Counted from the first letter of the stretch, positions 54,426-64,000 are shown. The stretch: DNA of 64,000 bases from Prorocentrum cordatum (GCA_963575745.1 CAUYUJ010016149.1:625318-689317), one strand, 5' to 3'. Program-made: numbers and translations. The notes: a model not told the origin generated them from the letters alone.

Positions 54426-54767
54426 GATCAAGGGGGCGTGGATTCGCGACGGGTCCCGTTTTCCATGGGAAATCGCTGATTTCCGCCGCCAGACGAGGCG
54501 GCACCGCCTGCATTTTGGGAAGGGCACCGCCCCCGATCCATGGATTTGGCGACCGCGCGCCAGATCCATGCGTCGCTAATCCATGTTTGCGCGCCCCCGA
54601 ATCTCCCATGGCTATCTCTCCTCGGCCCCGCGACTCGCCCCTCCACTGGTCACGGCGCTGCCCGCTGCCCCCCCCCCTCGGCAGCCTGCACTGACCCCGT
54701 GGCCACTGTGGGCACACTGGCCCCAGTGCCTGAGGCCGCCCCGCCCAAGCACTCTTCTGGGCATCGC

Positions 54768-54893
54768 TTGGACGTGTGCATGTTTCTCCGGCGAGGACCA
54801 TCGAGTGGCATCTTGGATGATCATCAAGCGAAGAAGTACGCGCACGAGATAGGAAAGGTGCACGGGAAATAGGCGTCCGAGCGATGGCGAGTC
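54768..54893. repeat. Dispersed repeat family 1, copy C
   Basis: TTGGACGTGTGCATGTTTCT ... CCGAGCGATGGCGAGT matches 2633-2752 and 33809-33931. It ends just before the left flank of LINE-2. Confidence 0.75.
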
Positions 54894-54911
54894 CTCGTGG
54901 CGAAGATTCTC

Positions 54912-54953
54912 AATGCCCGAGGCCTCCTCGCGCTGTCGTCCTCCGCGGCCGCC
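54912..54953. repeat. Left flanking direct repeat of LINE-2
   Basis: ATGCCCGAGGCC ... TCCTCCGCGGCCGCC recurs at 62118-62155 with a few indels. It could be a target-site duplication or part of a larger duplicated unit. Confidence 0.6.
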
Positions 54954-54964
54954 GCGGGGATTAA

Positions 54965-55077
54965 GGGGGGAGGAGGAGGAGGAGGAGGAGGAGGAGGAGG
55001 AGGAGGAGCAGGAGGTGGAGGTGGATGAGGAGGAGGAGGAGGAGATGGAGGAGGAGATGGAGGAGAAGGAGGAGGAG
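54965..55077. repeat. GGA tract on the 5' side of LINE-2
   Basis: A (GGA)n tract with GGTGGAGGTGGAT interruptions abuts the spliced-leader relic at 55078. Confidence 0.92.
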
Positions 55078-55096
55078 CCGTAGCCTTTGGCTCAAG
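55078..55096 (+). other. Spliced-leader relic at the 5' end of LINE-2
   Basis: CCGTAGCCTTTGGCTCAAG equals DinoSL with the two bases AT deleted from the central ATTTT. It starts immediately after the GGA tract, exactly where a full-length reverse transcript of a trans-spliced LINE mRNA would end. Confidence 0.78.
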
Positions 55097-55261
55097 TCCC
55101 ACGGAGCTAACCTCCCATGGGTCCCGACTCCAGGGGCTCGAGGTCGCGGTGGAAGGGCAGCCCCTTCCATAGGCCTGGCTGCCGCGGCCCAGGTACTGAG
55201 CGCTCGGGGGAGCGCGCCTCTCGACCCGCTGCAGTTTTTCCAGATCAGTTGCCCGCGGCAC

Positions 55262-56290
55262 ATGTCCCATGGGCGCCCTGGCGATCGGTGGAAGTGCAGC
55301 CTCTGTGGATGCGGGCAGAACCTCATGCACTGGACCTGGTGCAAGCACTGCCGCAAAGGACGCGCTGAAGAACCAACGCCAGCTCCGTGGACCAGCGACG
55401 CAGGAGCTGGGCGCAGCACCAACAGGTGGGCCCGCTCGGCCAGCCGCGGGCGGGGCGCAGCCACCGCAGCGGCGCAGGTCTCGACAGCCGACCTTCAGAA
55501 GCTGGTGGACGTGGCCACCCAGATGGGCGACACAACCACAGCCAACAAGTACGCTGCGTAGCTGGCAAAGGCGAGTGTGGCCCGCCCCGTCCACCAGCGT
55601 GCCGCCGCTGCCCAGCGCAAGGCATCGGCGACGGAGAAGAAGCTCTCGCACGCCACAGACCTCCTGGCCAAGCTGCAGCAGCAGACTACCGATCAAGCTG
55701 AACTCGTTCGGAAGCTGGTGGGCGACCTCGAGGCCGCGGAGCCTGAGTACAGGGCTGTCCTGGAGGAAGAGTACCACACCAAGCGCGGCCCCAAGGAAGC
55801 AAACCCCTCCAAGCTCGACCTGCAGTCCCTGCTCGAAGGCAAGCTCAGCGCCGACGACCCCATTGACTGCGGGGACATGTTCGACCTCGGAGAGGAATGC
55901 GAGCTGGGCACCGAGGGCGAGGCCGAGATCGCAAAGCGCAAGGAGGAGCTCAAGACCGCCATGCAGGCCGCCGCTGCTGAGCTCTTCAAACCGGCCAGAG
56001 AAAAGTGCGACGCCACCCGCAGAGCCCACGACGAGCAGAAGAGGCGCCTCAAGACCAAGCGGCCTAGGGCGGAGTCTGCTTCTCCTCCTGGGGACAACGG
56101 CGGTGGCGCTACAGCGGAGCCTGCCGCGGCCAGCGCCGCCAGCGCTGGAGGCGCAGCACCTGGCAGCACGGCCCCAGGCAGCGAGGAGGGCGCCTCACAG
56201 CAGCCCGCCCAGACAGCCAAGGAGCGCGCTGCTGCGGTGCTTGCGGGCAAGGGTGCCAGCAAAGGGGGCGCCAGCCAGACGCGGGGGTAG
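55262..56290 (+). pseudogene. LINE-2 ORF1: RanBP2-type zinc finger and coiled coil
   Basis: The frame is open from before the relic; the ATG at 55262 is a likely start because the zinc finger follows directly. WKCSLCGCGQNLMHWTWCKH C fits the RanBP2 finger pattern W-x-C-x2-C-x4-N-x6-C-x2-C, which binds RNA or ubiquitin in other proteins. An in-frame TAG at 55559-55561 interrupts it; beyond it a long coiled coil follows (KASATEKKLSHATDLLAKLQ and on), then an acidic patch, then a Lys/Arg stretch (RRLKTKRPRAE) and an Ala/Gly tail. The likely role is binding of the element RNA. Confidence 0.72.
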
Positions 56291-57800
56291 CCCAGGGCCG
56301 CAGGGCGCGGCTCGAGTGGGCTTCGCGGAACGCCCTACGTACCACTACTTCCAAGCTGATGGCGATGATGCGCAGTGCCCAGGGGATCGACACTACCGAC
56401 CACATGATCTGGCGCAGCTACCAGAACCCGAAGATCAGCTACATTCAGAGAGGAATGAAGCACCTCAGCTACGACAACCTACAGCAGCCAAGCGGCGGCG
56501 ACGATGGGGGGCAGCCACGTCTACCTCTCTCCACATGGCCAGGGATGCGCATTCCCCGGGGCTGGAGACACGAGAGGCGCAGATGACGACAACAGGTGGA
56601 TTTTCTTTGTCGGCTGCTTCCGCAGCAACCCCGTCTACTTTGACAGCTTCGCCGACTGGATCATCGGCAGAGTCATCGCAGGAGTTGACTTTCTCTCCCT
56701 CGGTGGCGCCATCATCTACTTCGCCCAGAGGATGCCCCGCGTTAGCGGGGGCCCATGGCGACCTGCCAGAGCCAGCCATGTTCGCCAGAACCTCGTCGGC
56801 AGGGGACTTTAATGCTCTGGGCTTCGGCCTTGCACCTTCGAGGCTGGCCGAGAGTGATGGCCCGGGCAGGGGCGGCGCATATACCTCTCCTTCTACGGCG
56901 GCCGATAACACTCAGCGCGGGCGAGTGGACACGGACGATGAGAAGCAGGAAGGCGCCGAGCCGAACACGGGCAACGGCCATCGAAGGACCAGTATGGACG
57001 GGGACTGGGGCCCTTTCGATCAGCTGGAGCAGGACGCGGACGCCCTCGCGACAGCTGGCTACAACGGTGACCCAGAGCCTGAAACCCCACACAACGACAC
57101 GGACGAGGCAGTGTGTCAGGCTGAGGCCCTGGAGGTGAAGCCCTACGCTCAGGCACCCCAGGAGCAAGTGAAAGCCAGTCAGGACAGGATGAAGCGGTTC
57201 TTCAAACACGATCTTCAAGCGGTGCGCTTCTATTTCGCCAACTACACCAAGTGGAACCAGGCTGGCCTCGAGCATGTGCATAAGGTTCGTGATGACGAAG
57301 GGTACCATGTCCAACTGGGCGCAGAGACTCACCTACGAGGGCCACCTCTGCATGCTGCTACCAAGAAGCTCAGCAAGGCGCACTGGAAGGTCGAGGCCAG
57401 GCCCGCCAACGGGACCCAGGTGCAAGGAGAGCTCGGCCGTGGAGGTACATGGGTCGCTGTCGGCGCACACCTGAGCTCCAGGGCCATCCGACTGCGACGA
57501 GCGGAGTGGTCTCAGCCAGCTGCTGGGCAAGGCATGTGGGCTGCGCGTGAGGTCCGCCTGCACGGGCACTCGCTTCTTTTCCGCTCCGCCTACTTCGCTT
57601 GCGGGGAGGGCCTCTCGGGGGATAACATGCAGATGCTAGAGGAGATGGTTAGCAAAATCCAGGCAACTGGGGTTCCTTTCATTCTTCTAGCCGGCTGGAA
57701 CATGGAAGTATCGGAGATTCGGGAGTCTGGGACCGAGGACTACCTTGACGCCAGGTTTGTGTTTCCAGAAAGGGGCCTCTCGGGAGTTCGGCAAGCGGGT
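56291..57800 (+). pseudogene. LINE-2 AP endonuclease, N-terminal part
   Basis: This is the 3' part of an open frame; its 5' third (before 56290) is only a shadow of ORF1. Endonuclease pieces are VQLGAETHLRG (LQETH-like), LGRGGTWVAVGAHLSS, FRSAYFACGEGLSG and FILLAGWNMEVSEI (GDFN-like). The frame breaks at about 57780-57800, and the fold continues in the next frame. Confidence 0.65.
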
Positions 57801-58714
57801 GATCGATTTCGGACTGGTCTCCTCCCACCTTGTCCCTGACCTCACTTTGGAGTATGACCTAGAAGGGCCATGGGCCCATCCTCACCTTGGCATTCGCGGC
57901 AGCTTGGCAGGAACCATCAGGGAACGGCAGATGCAGGTCCGCACCCAACCAGTACCGCTCCCCCTGGACGTCCAAGGGCCCACGCTGGCTTGGGAGGTAT
58001 TCCTGGAGAAAGCTCGCGCCCGACTCCCAAGCCGACCCCGAGCAGAGTATCTCACTGCCGAACCCTGTACCGATCCAGCTCTTACCGACAGGTATGCTCT
58101 CGTTTCAGGTGCATCTGAGGAGCTGCACAAGTCCAAGATTGCTGGCGTGCGCGACATCGCGCACCACCGCGGCTGTTCTCCAGGCCTGACGATGAGACCT
58201 GCCATGCCACCAGCCAAACAAAGCGGACAACATGGAGGCACGCATAAGCTTGCCTTTTGGAAATGTATGGTTGCACGGCTTCAGGACCTTCATGGGCTCC
58301 GTATCGGGAAGGAGAGCCCAGGGAAGACTGCAAAACGTCAACAAGTTGGGAAGCTCATTCAGGCCAAAGTCGGAAGTATCCAGGAGCATCTTGTCCCCAT
58401 GGGGTCTCATGAGGACCTCATCCAGATCACCTCAGACATCCAGGGCATCCAGATGCAGGCCCAGCAGATACCCCCAACTGTCCCAGAACGGCATTAAATA
58501 TTTGGCCAAGAAGTGTAAAGCTATCCGAGACCGTGCTGATCGTGAAGTTTATCGGGATAAACAAGCTGGATCCCAGGAGTGGCTTTCCCAGGGTCTCCGA
58601 TGGGGGGCCAAGTGGGCCCATCGGCATGCCACTACGTGGGGCCGCCCAGAGGCCATGCCAGCCCAAGAGCTGGACACGGAAGGGGACTCACTATGGGACC
58701 CTCGGAGGTTCTGA
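57745..58714 (+). pseudogene. LINE-2 AP endonuclease C-terminal part and linker
   Basis: REFGKRVIDFGLVSSHLVPD (the IDYxLVS strand) and GPWAHPHLGI (replacing the SDHxP end) complete the nuclease. The segment to 58497 is the endonuclease-RT linker. After a TAA at 58495-58497 the coding frame changes (IKYLAKKCKAIRDRADREVY to 58714) and changes again into the RT frame at about 58690-58714. These two shifts separate nuclease from polymerase. Confidence 0.62.
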
Positions 58715-61700
58715 AGATCAAGCAGACTCGGTGGCAGACAGTCTGGAAGGACCCTGGAGGCCAAGGGCGCCCTACTACGCAAAGCTGGTGGCAAATTTTT
58801 CGGCAGGAAGCACAGGCCCAGGTACCTGAACTGTCTGAACTTCGAGCCCCACAGGTCTTGGCAGCGCGCCAGGCTTTCCCGAGATCTATGGGCATGGGGG
58901 CCGACCAGTGGAACCCCAAGCTCTGGGCCGTCCTACCAGAGGAGGCGCATGATGAATTAGTCGGTCTCTTGCAGGACATCGAGCGCACGTGCGCGTGGCC
59001 AGAGCAGATCCTTTTGAATGAAGTTGGCACGCGTCCCAAACCCGCAGGAGAAGGGGACCGACCCATTACACGGACCCAAGGATTGTACCGCATTTGGCCC
59101 CGACTCAGAACAGAAGCAGTTACCACCTGGGAGAAACAGAAAGCGGGATCCTGGGATGCAGCCGTGCGAGGTTCTGACACTTTGAAGGCGGCCCTGCTCA
59201 GGCACGCCAAGGCCGAAGCCGCGAGCTGGATCTCGGTCGACTGGGCCGTCCTGCTCCTAGATGCGGAAAAGTTTTTCGACGCGCTCCGCCCTTTCTGGAT
59301 ATATACACCAGGCAAAGCACTCGAATACCCATTGCACGCCATGTACATGGGCATGTGCGTGCACACCGCAGATAGGGTCCTCATCTTAGGGCGGGAGGCC
59401 TCGGACTTTATCTCGGTCGAGCGCTCCATCTTCCAGGGGTGCATGCAAAGTGTGAGCTGGACGCGTGCGTGCTTACATGACATGCTCGACGCGGCACGTG
59501 CACGATGCAGGCCCATGGAGATCAGCACCTGGGTCGACGATATCTCCCTGTCCTCCAGAGGTCCCAAGGCCATCGTGCATCGGCTCACCACAGCCCGAGG
59601 TCTCCGTCTCTCAGGGCAGTCCCAGCTCCTCGGTAGCAATAAGGCCCTGGTCCAAGGGATTCACAAGGCCCTCCAGAAGGCTGACATCCATATCCAGATG
59701 ACTACCAGGACGAGAGACCTCGGACTTGACTTTGCTTCAGGACGACGATCTACGAAGGTTGCCAAAGTTAGATTGAAGAAGGCCTTCGCCAGGGCCGAGC
59801 GGGTCAAGAAGCTCCTGAAAGCCAACAGCCAAGCCAGCAAGCTCAACCTCACGGGGGTTAAGCCACAAGCTTCCCGGGGAATGATGGCCCCAGTGGCCTC
59901 GCCTACGGCGCTGAAGCAGCTTCGGTCCAAGATGGCCGCACTCACGGGGAAGCAGAGATCTGGTGGCTGTGCGACAGTAGTTATCCGACTGAGCCCTGGA
60001 AAGAAAGGCGGCCCTCTATTCTTTGCGCGGCACGACATGGTCAAGACATGGCTGCACATTCTCCCTGCTCTCATGCGCGAGCGAGTTGCTTTCCAAGCCG
60101 CCTGGGCCAAGTGCGTCGAGGCCATGCGCGCTGCAGTGCACCCGCGGGGCAAGGTTCGAGGTCCCATAGCTGCTCTGGTAACCGCGTTGCCTCAGAGTGG
60201 GCGGGGCCCCCAGCTCCCCTGGCAGTGGAAGGACCCACGTGGAGATACTTACTACTTGGTCCCCGACGAGGCCCCACCTGATAGAGCCCAGTTCTATTTG
60301 GAGGCGGTCTCGGGATCTAAACCAGGGTGGCAGCAGTGTGTACTGGCCGAGGTTGAGGGCACTTTCGAGCAGCAGATTTGGCGAGATTTTGCAGCCCAGC
60401 ACTTTTGTGGGAAGGGCCTCGAGCATGGGGCAGATCTTACAGTTGTCATGAAGCTTATCCGTGCCCACCGGCGTGCGCAGCGTCATGGGCACGCTGCTTT
60501 GCTCGAACATATCGCTACAGGCGCACTGTGGCCAGGTGATCGTCGCCACCCTGCCGAGCCCGATCGACAAAAATGCCCTCGATGCGCTGCAGCGCGCCGC
60601 TATCCGCTCCCCGTCGAGGATATCTTACACCAGCAGTGGTTGTGCCCACGTCTGGCGCCCACGGGGCATACGGCTTTCGACCTCCTACCCCAGGTCCAAG
60701 GTGAACGCGAGGAGCGGCACTGTTTCTGGCGTCTTGGAATTGTTCCGATTCTCTGGATCTACCCACACATCGACCAGTTCCCCGAATGGAAATTCGAATG
60801 TTCAGGAGGTTTTACTCAGGACCAGCGGATGGAGCTCCCCCCAGATGCCTATGCGGGTACCGACGGCAGTGGCGGCGACTTCACCAGTGACCTGAGGCTC
60901 CGTAGGTGTGGCTGGGGATTTGCTTTATGGGTCCAGGGGGCCATCCTCGGGGAAGCCTGGGGCCCGCTCCTCGGAAGGCACCAGACGGTGCCCCTCGCTG
61001 AACTTGAGGGCCTCGCGCAGGCCCTGAAGCATGCGGCTGGCCCAGCCACTTTTGTTGTAGATTGTGCGTATCTTTTGAAAGCCATCCACCAGGGCCCTGG
61101 CCAGGTGCAGCCTTTGCACGCGGCTGCCTGGGCCCGTTTTTGGTATGTTTTTTTTTTCTTTTCCACCAGGCCAGGGAGTGCCCAGTTTCAGAAAATTAAG
61201 AGTCACCTCGCGGAGGCTGACATAGGCAGGCAAGCTCCCGAAGCTGAATTCAGGTGTAATGAGGCGGCTGACGAGGCGGCGAAGAGAGGAGCTCCCCTCG
61301 CCCAGTGGCCCCCTGCCTCCCTCGCCCAGGTTGCTCGAATCGATTCCCTGGCCAAAAAGGTCCTGGAGCATTTGCTCGAAGTAGGAATGGTTGAGGTCCT
61401 GGCCAGGCAGGCTGACGCCAAGGCCCCAGGAGCCCCGACCCCAGCAGACCTGGTTGCAGCCCATCGGGCGCGACGGGGTGAGCGAATTGCAGCTCGAATG
61501 GATGCCCGCCAAGCAACCGCCCACCAGGTGGTTCCAAGGCGAGGCTCCTCGTTCTGTACTGTATGCCTGACGGCACCGACCCGCCAGCTTCCCACCAATG
61601 AGTGGCTAGCTGCCCCGTGTCGAGGCCTTCCCCATCATATTCACAGATCGCACAGAATTCGGTGCCTGCGCGGGCTGTGGTGGTGTGAGGTGTGCGGTGG

Positions 61701-61848
61701 TTCGGGGCGCACTCGCTTCAATATTCTGGGGAAGGCCTGCCAGCGCCCGACAGGAGCTGGCAAGAAAGCTTTGGATAAGCTCGCCAGAGGACTACTCCCA
61801 CCCAATCGGGAAGCCTGGCCAGACGAGTCTAGGCCCAGTCCAGGGTGA
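58696..61848 (+). CDS. LINE-2 reverse transcriptase / RNase H ORF (unbroken)
   Basis: The open frame begins at 58579 (GTG), but its first 39 codons are a shadow; the native frame enters near 58696. Numbering from 58579, RT motifs are RPITRTQGLYRIW (161-173), LLLDAEKFFD with catalytic Asp 228, SIFQGCMQS (283-291), STWVDDIS with the catalytic Asp pair 320-321, and TRDLGLDF (378-385). A CPRC...H...C finger lies at 666-689. RNase H follows: AGTDGSGG (Asp 762), LAELEGLAQAL (Glu 808/810), FVVDCAYLLKAI (Asp 828) and CNEAADEAAKRGA. The C-terminus has CTVC and WWCEVCGG Cys pairs. All key residues are present. An (T)9 run at 61149 encodes FFFF and is a frameshift hotspot. Confidence 0.88.
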   Translation, partial: GPSEVLKIKQTRWQTVWKDPGGQGRPTTQSWWQIFRQEAQAQVPELSELRAPQVLAARQAFPRSMGMGADQWNPKLWAVLPEEAHDELVGLLQDIERTCAWPEQILLNEVGTRPKPAGEGDRPITRTQGLYRIWPRLRTEAVTTWEKQKAGSWDAAVRGSDTLKAALLRHAKAEAASWISVDWAVLLLDAEKFFDALRPFWIYTPGKALEYPLHAMYMGMCVHTADRVLILGREASDFISVERSIFQGCMQSVSWTRACLHDMLDAARARCRPMEISTWVDDISLSSRGPKAIVHRLTTARGLRLSGQSQLLGSNKALVQGIHKALQKADIHIQMTTRTRDLGLDFASGRRSTKVAKVRLKKAFARAERVKKLLKANSQASKLNLTGVKPQASRGMMAPVASPTALKQLRSKMAALTGKQRSGGCATVVIRLSPGKKGGPLFFARHDMVKTWLHILPALMRERVAFQAAWAKCVEAMRAAVHPRGKVRGPIAALVTALPQSGRGPQLPWQWKDPRGDTYYLVPDEAPPDRAQFYLEAVSGSKPGWQQCVLAEVEGTFEQQIWRDFAAQHFCGKGLEHGADLTVVMKLIRAHRRAQRHGHAALLEHIATGALWPGDRRHPAEPDRQKCPRCAAARRYPLPVEDILHQQWLCPRLAPTGHTAFDLLPQVQGEREERHCFWRLGIVPILWIYPHIDQFPEWKFECSGGFTQDQRMELPPDAYAGTDGSGGDFTSDLRLRRCGWGFALWVQGAILGEAWGPLLGRHQTVPLAELEGLAQALKHAAGPATFVVDCAYLLKAIHQGPGQVQPLHAAAWARFWYVFFFFSTRPGSAQFQKIKSHLAEADIGRQAPEAEFRCNEAADEAAKRGAPLAQWPPASLAQVARIDSLAKKVLEHLLEVGMVEVLARQADAKAPGAPTPADLVAAHRARRGERIAARMDARQATAHQVVPRRGSSFCTVCLTAPTRQLPTNEWLAAPCRGLPHHIHRSHRIRCLRGLWWCEVCGGSGRTRFNILGKACQRPTGAGKKALDKLARGLLPPNREAWPDESRPSPG

Positions 61849-61927
61849 GCTTTCCTGCCCCTTTTTCCCTCTTTAAGGGCCCTGGCATCGGTACCAGACT
61901 CTGGCCCTCGTGTAGTCGCTCCCAGGA

Positions 61928-62115
61928 GAAGGAGGAGGAGATGGAGGAGGAGGAAATGGAGGAGGAGATGGAGGAGGAGGAGGAGGAGGAAGAGGAGAGG
62001 GAGGAGGAGGAGGAGGAGGAGGAGGAGGAGGAGGAGGAGGAGAGGAGGAGGAGGAGGAGGAGGAAGAGGAGGAGGAGGAGGAGAGGAGGAGGAAGAGGAG
62101 GATGAAGAGGAGGAG
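61928..62115. repeat. GGA tract on the 3' side of LINE-2
   Basis: A (GGA)n tract with GAAATGGAG and GAGAGG interruptions. It starts about 80 bp after the LINE-2 stop codon. Confidence 0.93.
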
Positions 62116-62117
62116 GC

Positions 62118-62155
62118 ATGCCCGAGGCCTTCCGCGCTTTCCTCCGCGGCCGCCC
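62118..62155. repeat. Right flanking direct repeat of LINE-2
   Basis: ATGCCCGAGGCC ... TCCTCCGCGGCCGCC, the partner of 54912-54953. Confidence 0.6.
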
Positions 62156-62293
62156 CCTTCCTTCCCCCAGTGGCGTCTGCCCGCGCGCGTGTACCCGCGG
62201 TTGGTCCTGGCGTGGCACGCCCTGGCCGGCAGCAGCGGACCGAGCGCAGGCCGTCGCCGCTTGCAACAAACACGTGTCCTCAGCCCCTGGCTC

Positions 62294-62484
62294 GTCTAGC
62301 ATTACGTCGGGATTTTCGGCGAAAAATGAAACATACCCCCAGAATGCCACAAACAGGTCAAACCATATTCAAGAAATAGTCACCAGACTATGTTTGGACT
62401 ATGTTTGATCATGTTTGGGGTATTGTTTAATATTTTTCGTCGAAAATCCCTTTGGGGGGGACAGGCCCGACATCAGTCTAGCAC
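62294..62484. repeat. Fold-back (MITE-like) element
   Basis: The left arm GTCTAGCATTACGTCGGGATTTTCGGCGAAAAATG... and right arm ...TATTTTTCGTCGAAAATCC...CCCGACATCAGTCTAGCAC are imperfect inverted repeats of about 45 bp with a 15-bp insert in the right arm. The interior is AT-rich, unlike the flanks, and has no ORF. Confidence 0.7.
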
Positions 62485-63115
62485 GGTCGCACGGACGCCG
62501 CCGACCCATCGCCGCCGTCGCCGATCCATCGCCCAAAATTCGGCGACGCATTGGCGATGCGGCGCGGATCGTCCGACCCCGTCTGGTTACCGGGGCCCCT
62601 CATTGAGCGACGAAGACAAACGACGAAGACGAAAGGTTTTTCGATGGCGCTTTGGATTGCGGCGCTCTGTTGGTTTTCGGAGCCCTTTCGGTTTTCGGCG
62701 CTCCTTGCTTTAGTCAAAGGGGGGGTTTCCAACCCCCCCCCTAGCCCAAAAGGGGATGGGGGGGGGGGGCGACCAGTTGGGTGGGGCGTTCAAAAGGGGA
62801 GGTGGTAGCTAAGCCCCCCCCTTTGGAAAGGGAGGGGGGGGGCTTCCGAGGGGAATAACAAAAAGGAGGGGGGGACGCTAAGGCAGGGGAGGTGCAAGGG
62901 GTGGGGGGAGCTAAGCCCCAGCTCCGCCTTTGGACAGGGAAGGAGGGGAGCGCAAAAGGGAGGGGGGGAGGGGGGGAGGCTTCCGAGGGGCGGGACGAGA
63001 GGAGGGGGGGGGGTTTTCCGGCAGGGGAGGTCCAATGGGGGGGTAGCTAAGAGAGGGCCCCACCCCCTTGGGAGTGTACCACCGGCACGCTCATTCTCTC
63101 CCTCTCTCTCTCTCT
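62485..63115. other. GC-rich and G-run sequence, no gene
   Basis: CGCCGATCCATCG-type repeats lie at 62495-62560, then repeated G-runs with GGAGG...GCTAAG(CCCC) units at 62720-63060. ORFs are short and motif-free. Confidence 0.7.
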
Positions 63116-63124
63116 CTCGCTATC

Positions 63125-63185
63125 TGAAATGTGTGTATACATCTATCTATCTATCTATATATCTATCTATCTATCTATATATCTA

Positions 63186-63216
<31 letters not shown>

Positions 63217-63480
63217 ACATCTATCTATATATATATATATATATCTATATATATGTGTATCGATATATCGATATATATATATATATACATATCTATATGT
63301 ATATCTATCTATATATATATATCTATATATCTATATATCTATCTATCGATCTATATATGTATATATATCTATATTTATCTATATATCTATATGTATAGCT
63401 ATCTAGTTTTATATATATAGCTATATACAGATATGTATCTATATATCTATATATCTATATATCTATATATATATATAGAT
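63125..63480. repeat. (ATCT)n / (AT)n microsatellite
   Basis: About 350 bp of CTAT/ATAT tetranucleotide repeat, giving Tyr/Ile/Ser-only ORFs in all three + frames. Confidence 0.95.
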
Positions 63481-64000
63481 GTGTGCATGTGTACCTATAT
63501 ATACACATGTATGTACGTACGCATCTAAGTTTTTTATATCTGTATCCTCCGCGGCTGTGGCGCGGAGGTTCCGCAGCCAAGGGCACAGGGCAGGTGCTGC
63601 GTCGCGGGGGAGGCGCGATAAGCGAAGGGCCGCCTGCGCGCAGCTTCCCCCCTCCCCCCCAAGGGGGTCAGGCGTGCGTCCGCGGGCGTCCTGTCTCCTT
63701 CCCAGAGATCCGAAGCATTGAACCATCAAGACGGAGGTTTTCGCCGATTCTGGATCCCTGGGGGAACGCCCTGGGACCGTCAAAAGGCGCTTCACGATGA
63801 AACACCGACCCTTCGGAAAGGATCGGAATTTCTGGGGACCCCGTATTGAGCAAATGAAGCATCGGATCTATGGGTTCTAGGCCTCCCAATTGAAGTCGGA
63901 GTAGATGGGATGCGGCTCGATGTGGAGTCCAGTCTTCGCCACGCCAGCGGCGCCCAAAGCATCTCCGGCGTCGCTGACGCATCCCTGATGCATCGGCGAT
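63481..64000. other. End of window, no recognised feature
   Basis: GC-rich sequence with a GATCGG/CATCGGCGAT-type motif near the end (63955-64000), similar to 62495-62560. No exon-like motif was seen. Confidence 0.5.

Larger units (their letters stand above)
55078..61927 (+). mobile_element. LINE-2: full-length non-LTR retrotransposon with spliced-leader 5' end
   Basis: It has, in order, the spliced-leader relic, ORF1 (zinc finger and coiled coil), an AP endonuclease region with frameshifts, reverse transcriptase, zinc finger, RNase H and a C-terminal Cys-rich motif, then a short 3' UTR (61849-61927). A GGA tract follows at once and may be the element's 3' tail or the target. The RT/RNase H ORF is unbroken, so insertion is probably fairly recent, but the endonuclease and ORF1 lesions make this copy non-autonomous. 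Confidence 0.85.

Noticed and set aside
54824-56029. 401-aa minus-strand ORF
   Set aside because: Antisense of LINE-2 ORF1 and the GGA tract.
55269-56290. 5' third of the 856-aa + strand ORF as coding
   Set aside because: It overlaps the zinc-finger/coiled-coil ORF1 in another frame; only the part after 56290 shows endonuclease motifs.

Overview
The window looks like dinoflagellate nuclear DNA. It holds relics of the dinoflagellate spliced leader (DinoSL), splice donors that are mostly GC or GA, a CCCTAAA (TTTAGGG-type) telomere-like stretch, dinoflagellate-style non-LTR retrotransposons, high GC content and very heavy tandem repetition. Nearly everything coding lies on the + strand. The exact species cannot be read from the sequence; a Prorocentrum-like genome is a low-confidence guess.

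Region 1 (1-38.5 kb) is dominated by one gene that longest-ORF searching misses: a Ser/Thr protein kinase cut into nine visible exons of about 30-60 nt (216-254, 3333-3362, 4604-4632, 8309-8341, 12728-12768, 13796-13828, 19269-19319, 32684-32745, 38504-38546). Joined, they give about 120 contiguous residues of kinase domain, from the helix-C/beta-4 'LEHPNIV' motif through HRD and DFG to 'TAPE'. Reading phase is consistent at all eight junctions. The 5' and 3' parts of the gene lie outside the window or were not recognised. Its introns (1.0-13.4 kb) hold microsatellites and minisatellites (GGA, GAT, GAGGCT, and 118-bp, 73-bp and 11-bp units), three dispersed repeat families, a 5'-truncated LINE fragment (9.34-10.4 kb), a broken full-length LINE of about 10 kb (LINE-1, about 19.9-30.08 kb) flanked by direct repeats that include part of kinase exon 7, and a minus-strand LINE fragment (36.1-37.58 kb).

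Region 2 (39.1-54.4 kb) carries intron-poor, transposon-like or retroposed genes: a transposase-like gene of about 4.7 kb with two in-frame stops and two compensating frameshifts (39.8-44.5 kb), a 177-aa ORF (45.6-46.1 kb), and a long helical protein with a Cys-pair zinc motif (49.85-53.25 kb). The last is preceded by a 21/22 match to DinoSL, so it is probably a reverse-transcribed mRNA copy. A block of about 90 bp occurs in inverted orientation on both sides of this region. A 100-N assembly gap lies at 48901-49000.

Region 3 (54.9-62.2 kb) is a second LINE (LINE-2): a DinoSL relic at the 5' end, ORF1 with a RanBP2-type zinc finger and coiled coil, an endonuclease split by frameshifts, and an unbroken reverse transcriptase/RNase H ORF. 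It is bracketed by GGA tracts and by a short flanking direct repeat. The window ends in a fold-back element, G-rich simple sequence and an ATCT microsatellite.

The overall picture is a host gene with tiny exons diluted by repeats, next to genes that re-entered the genome through RNA.
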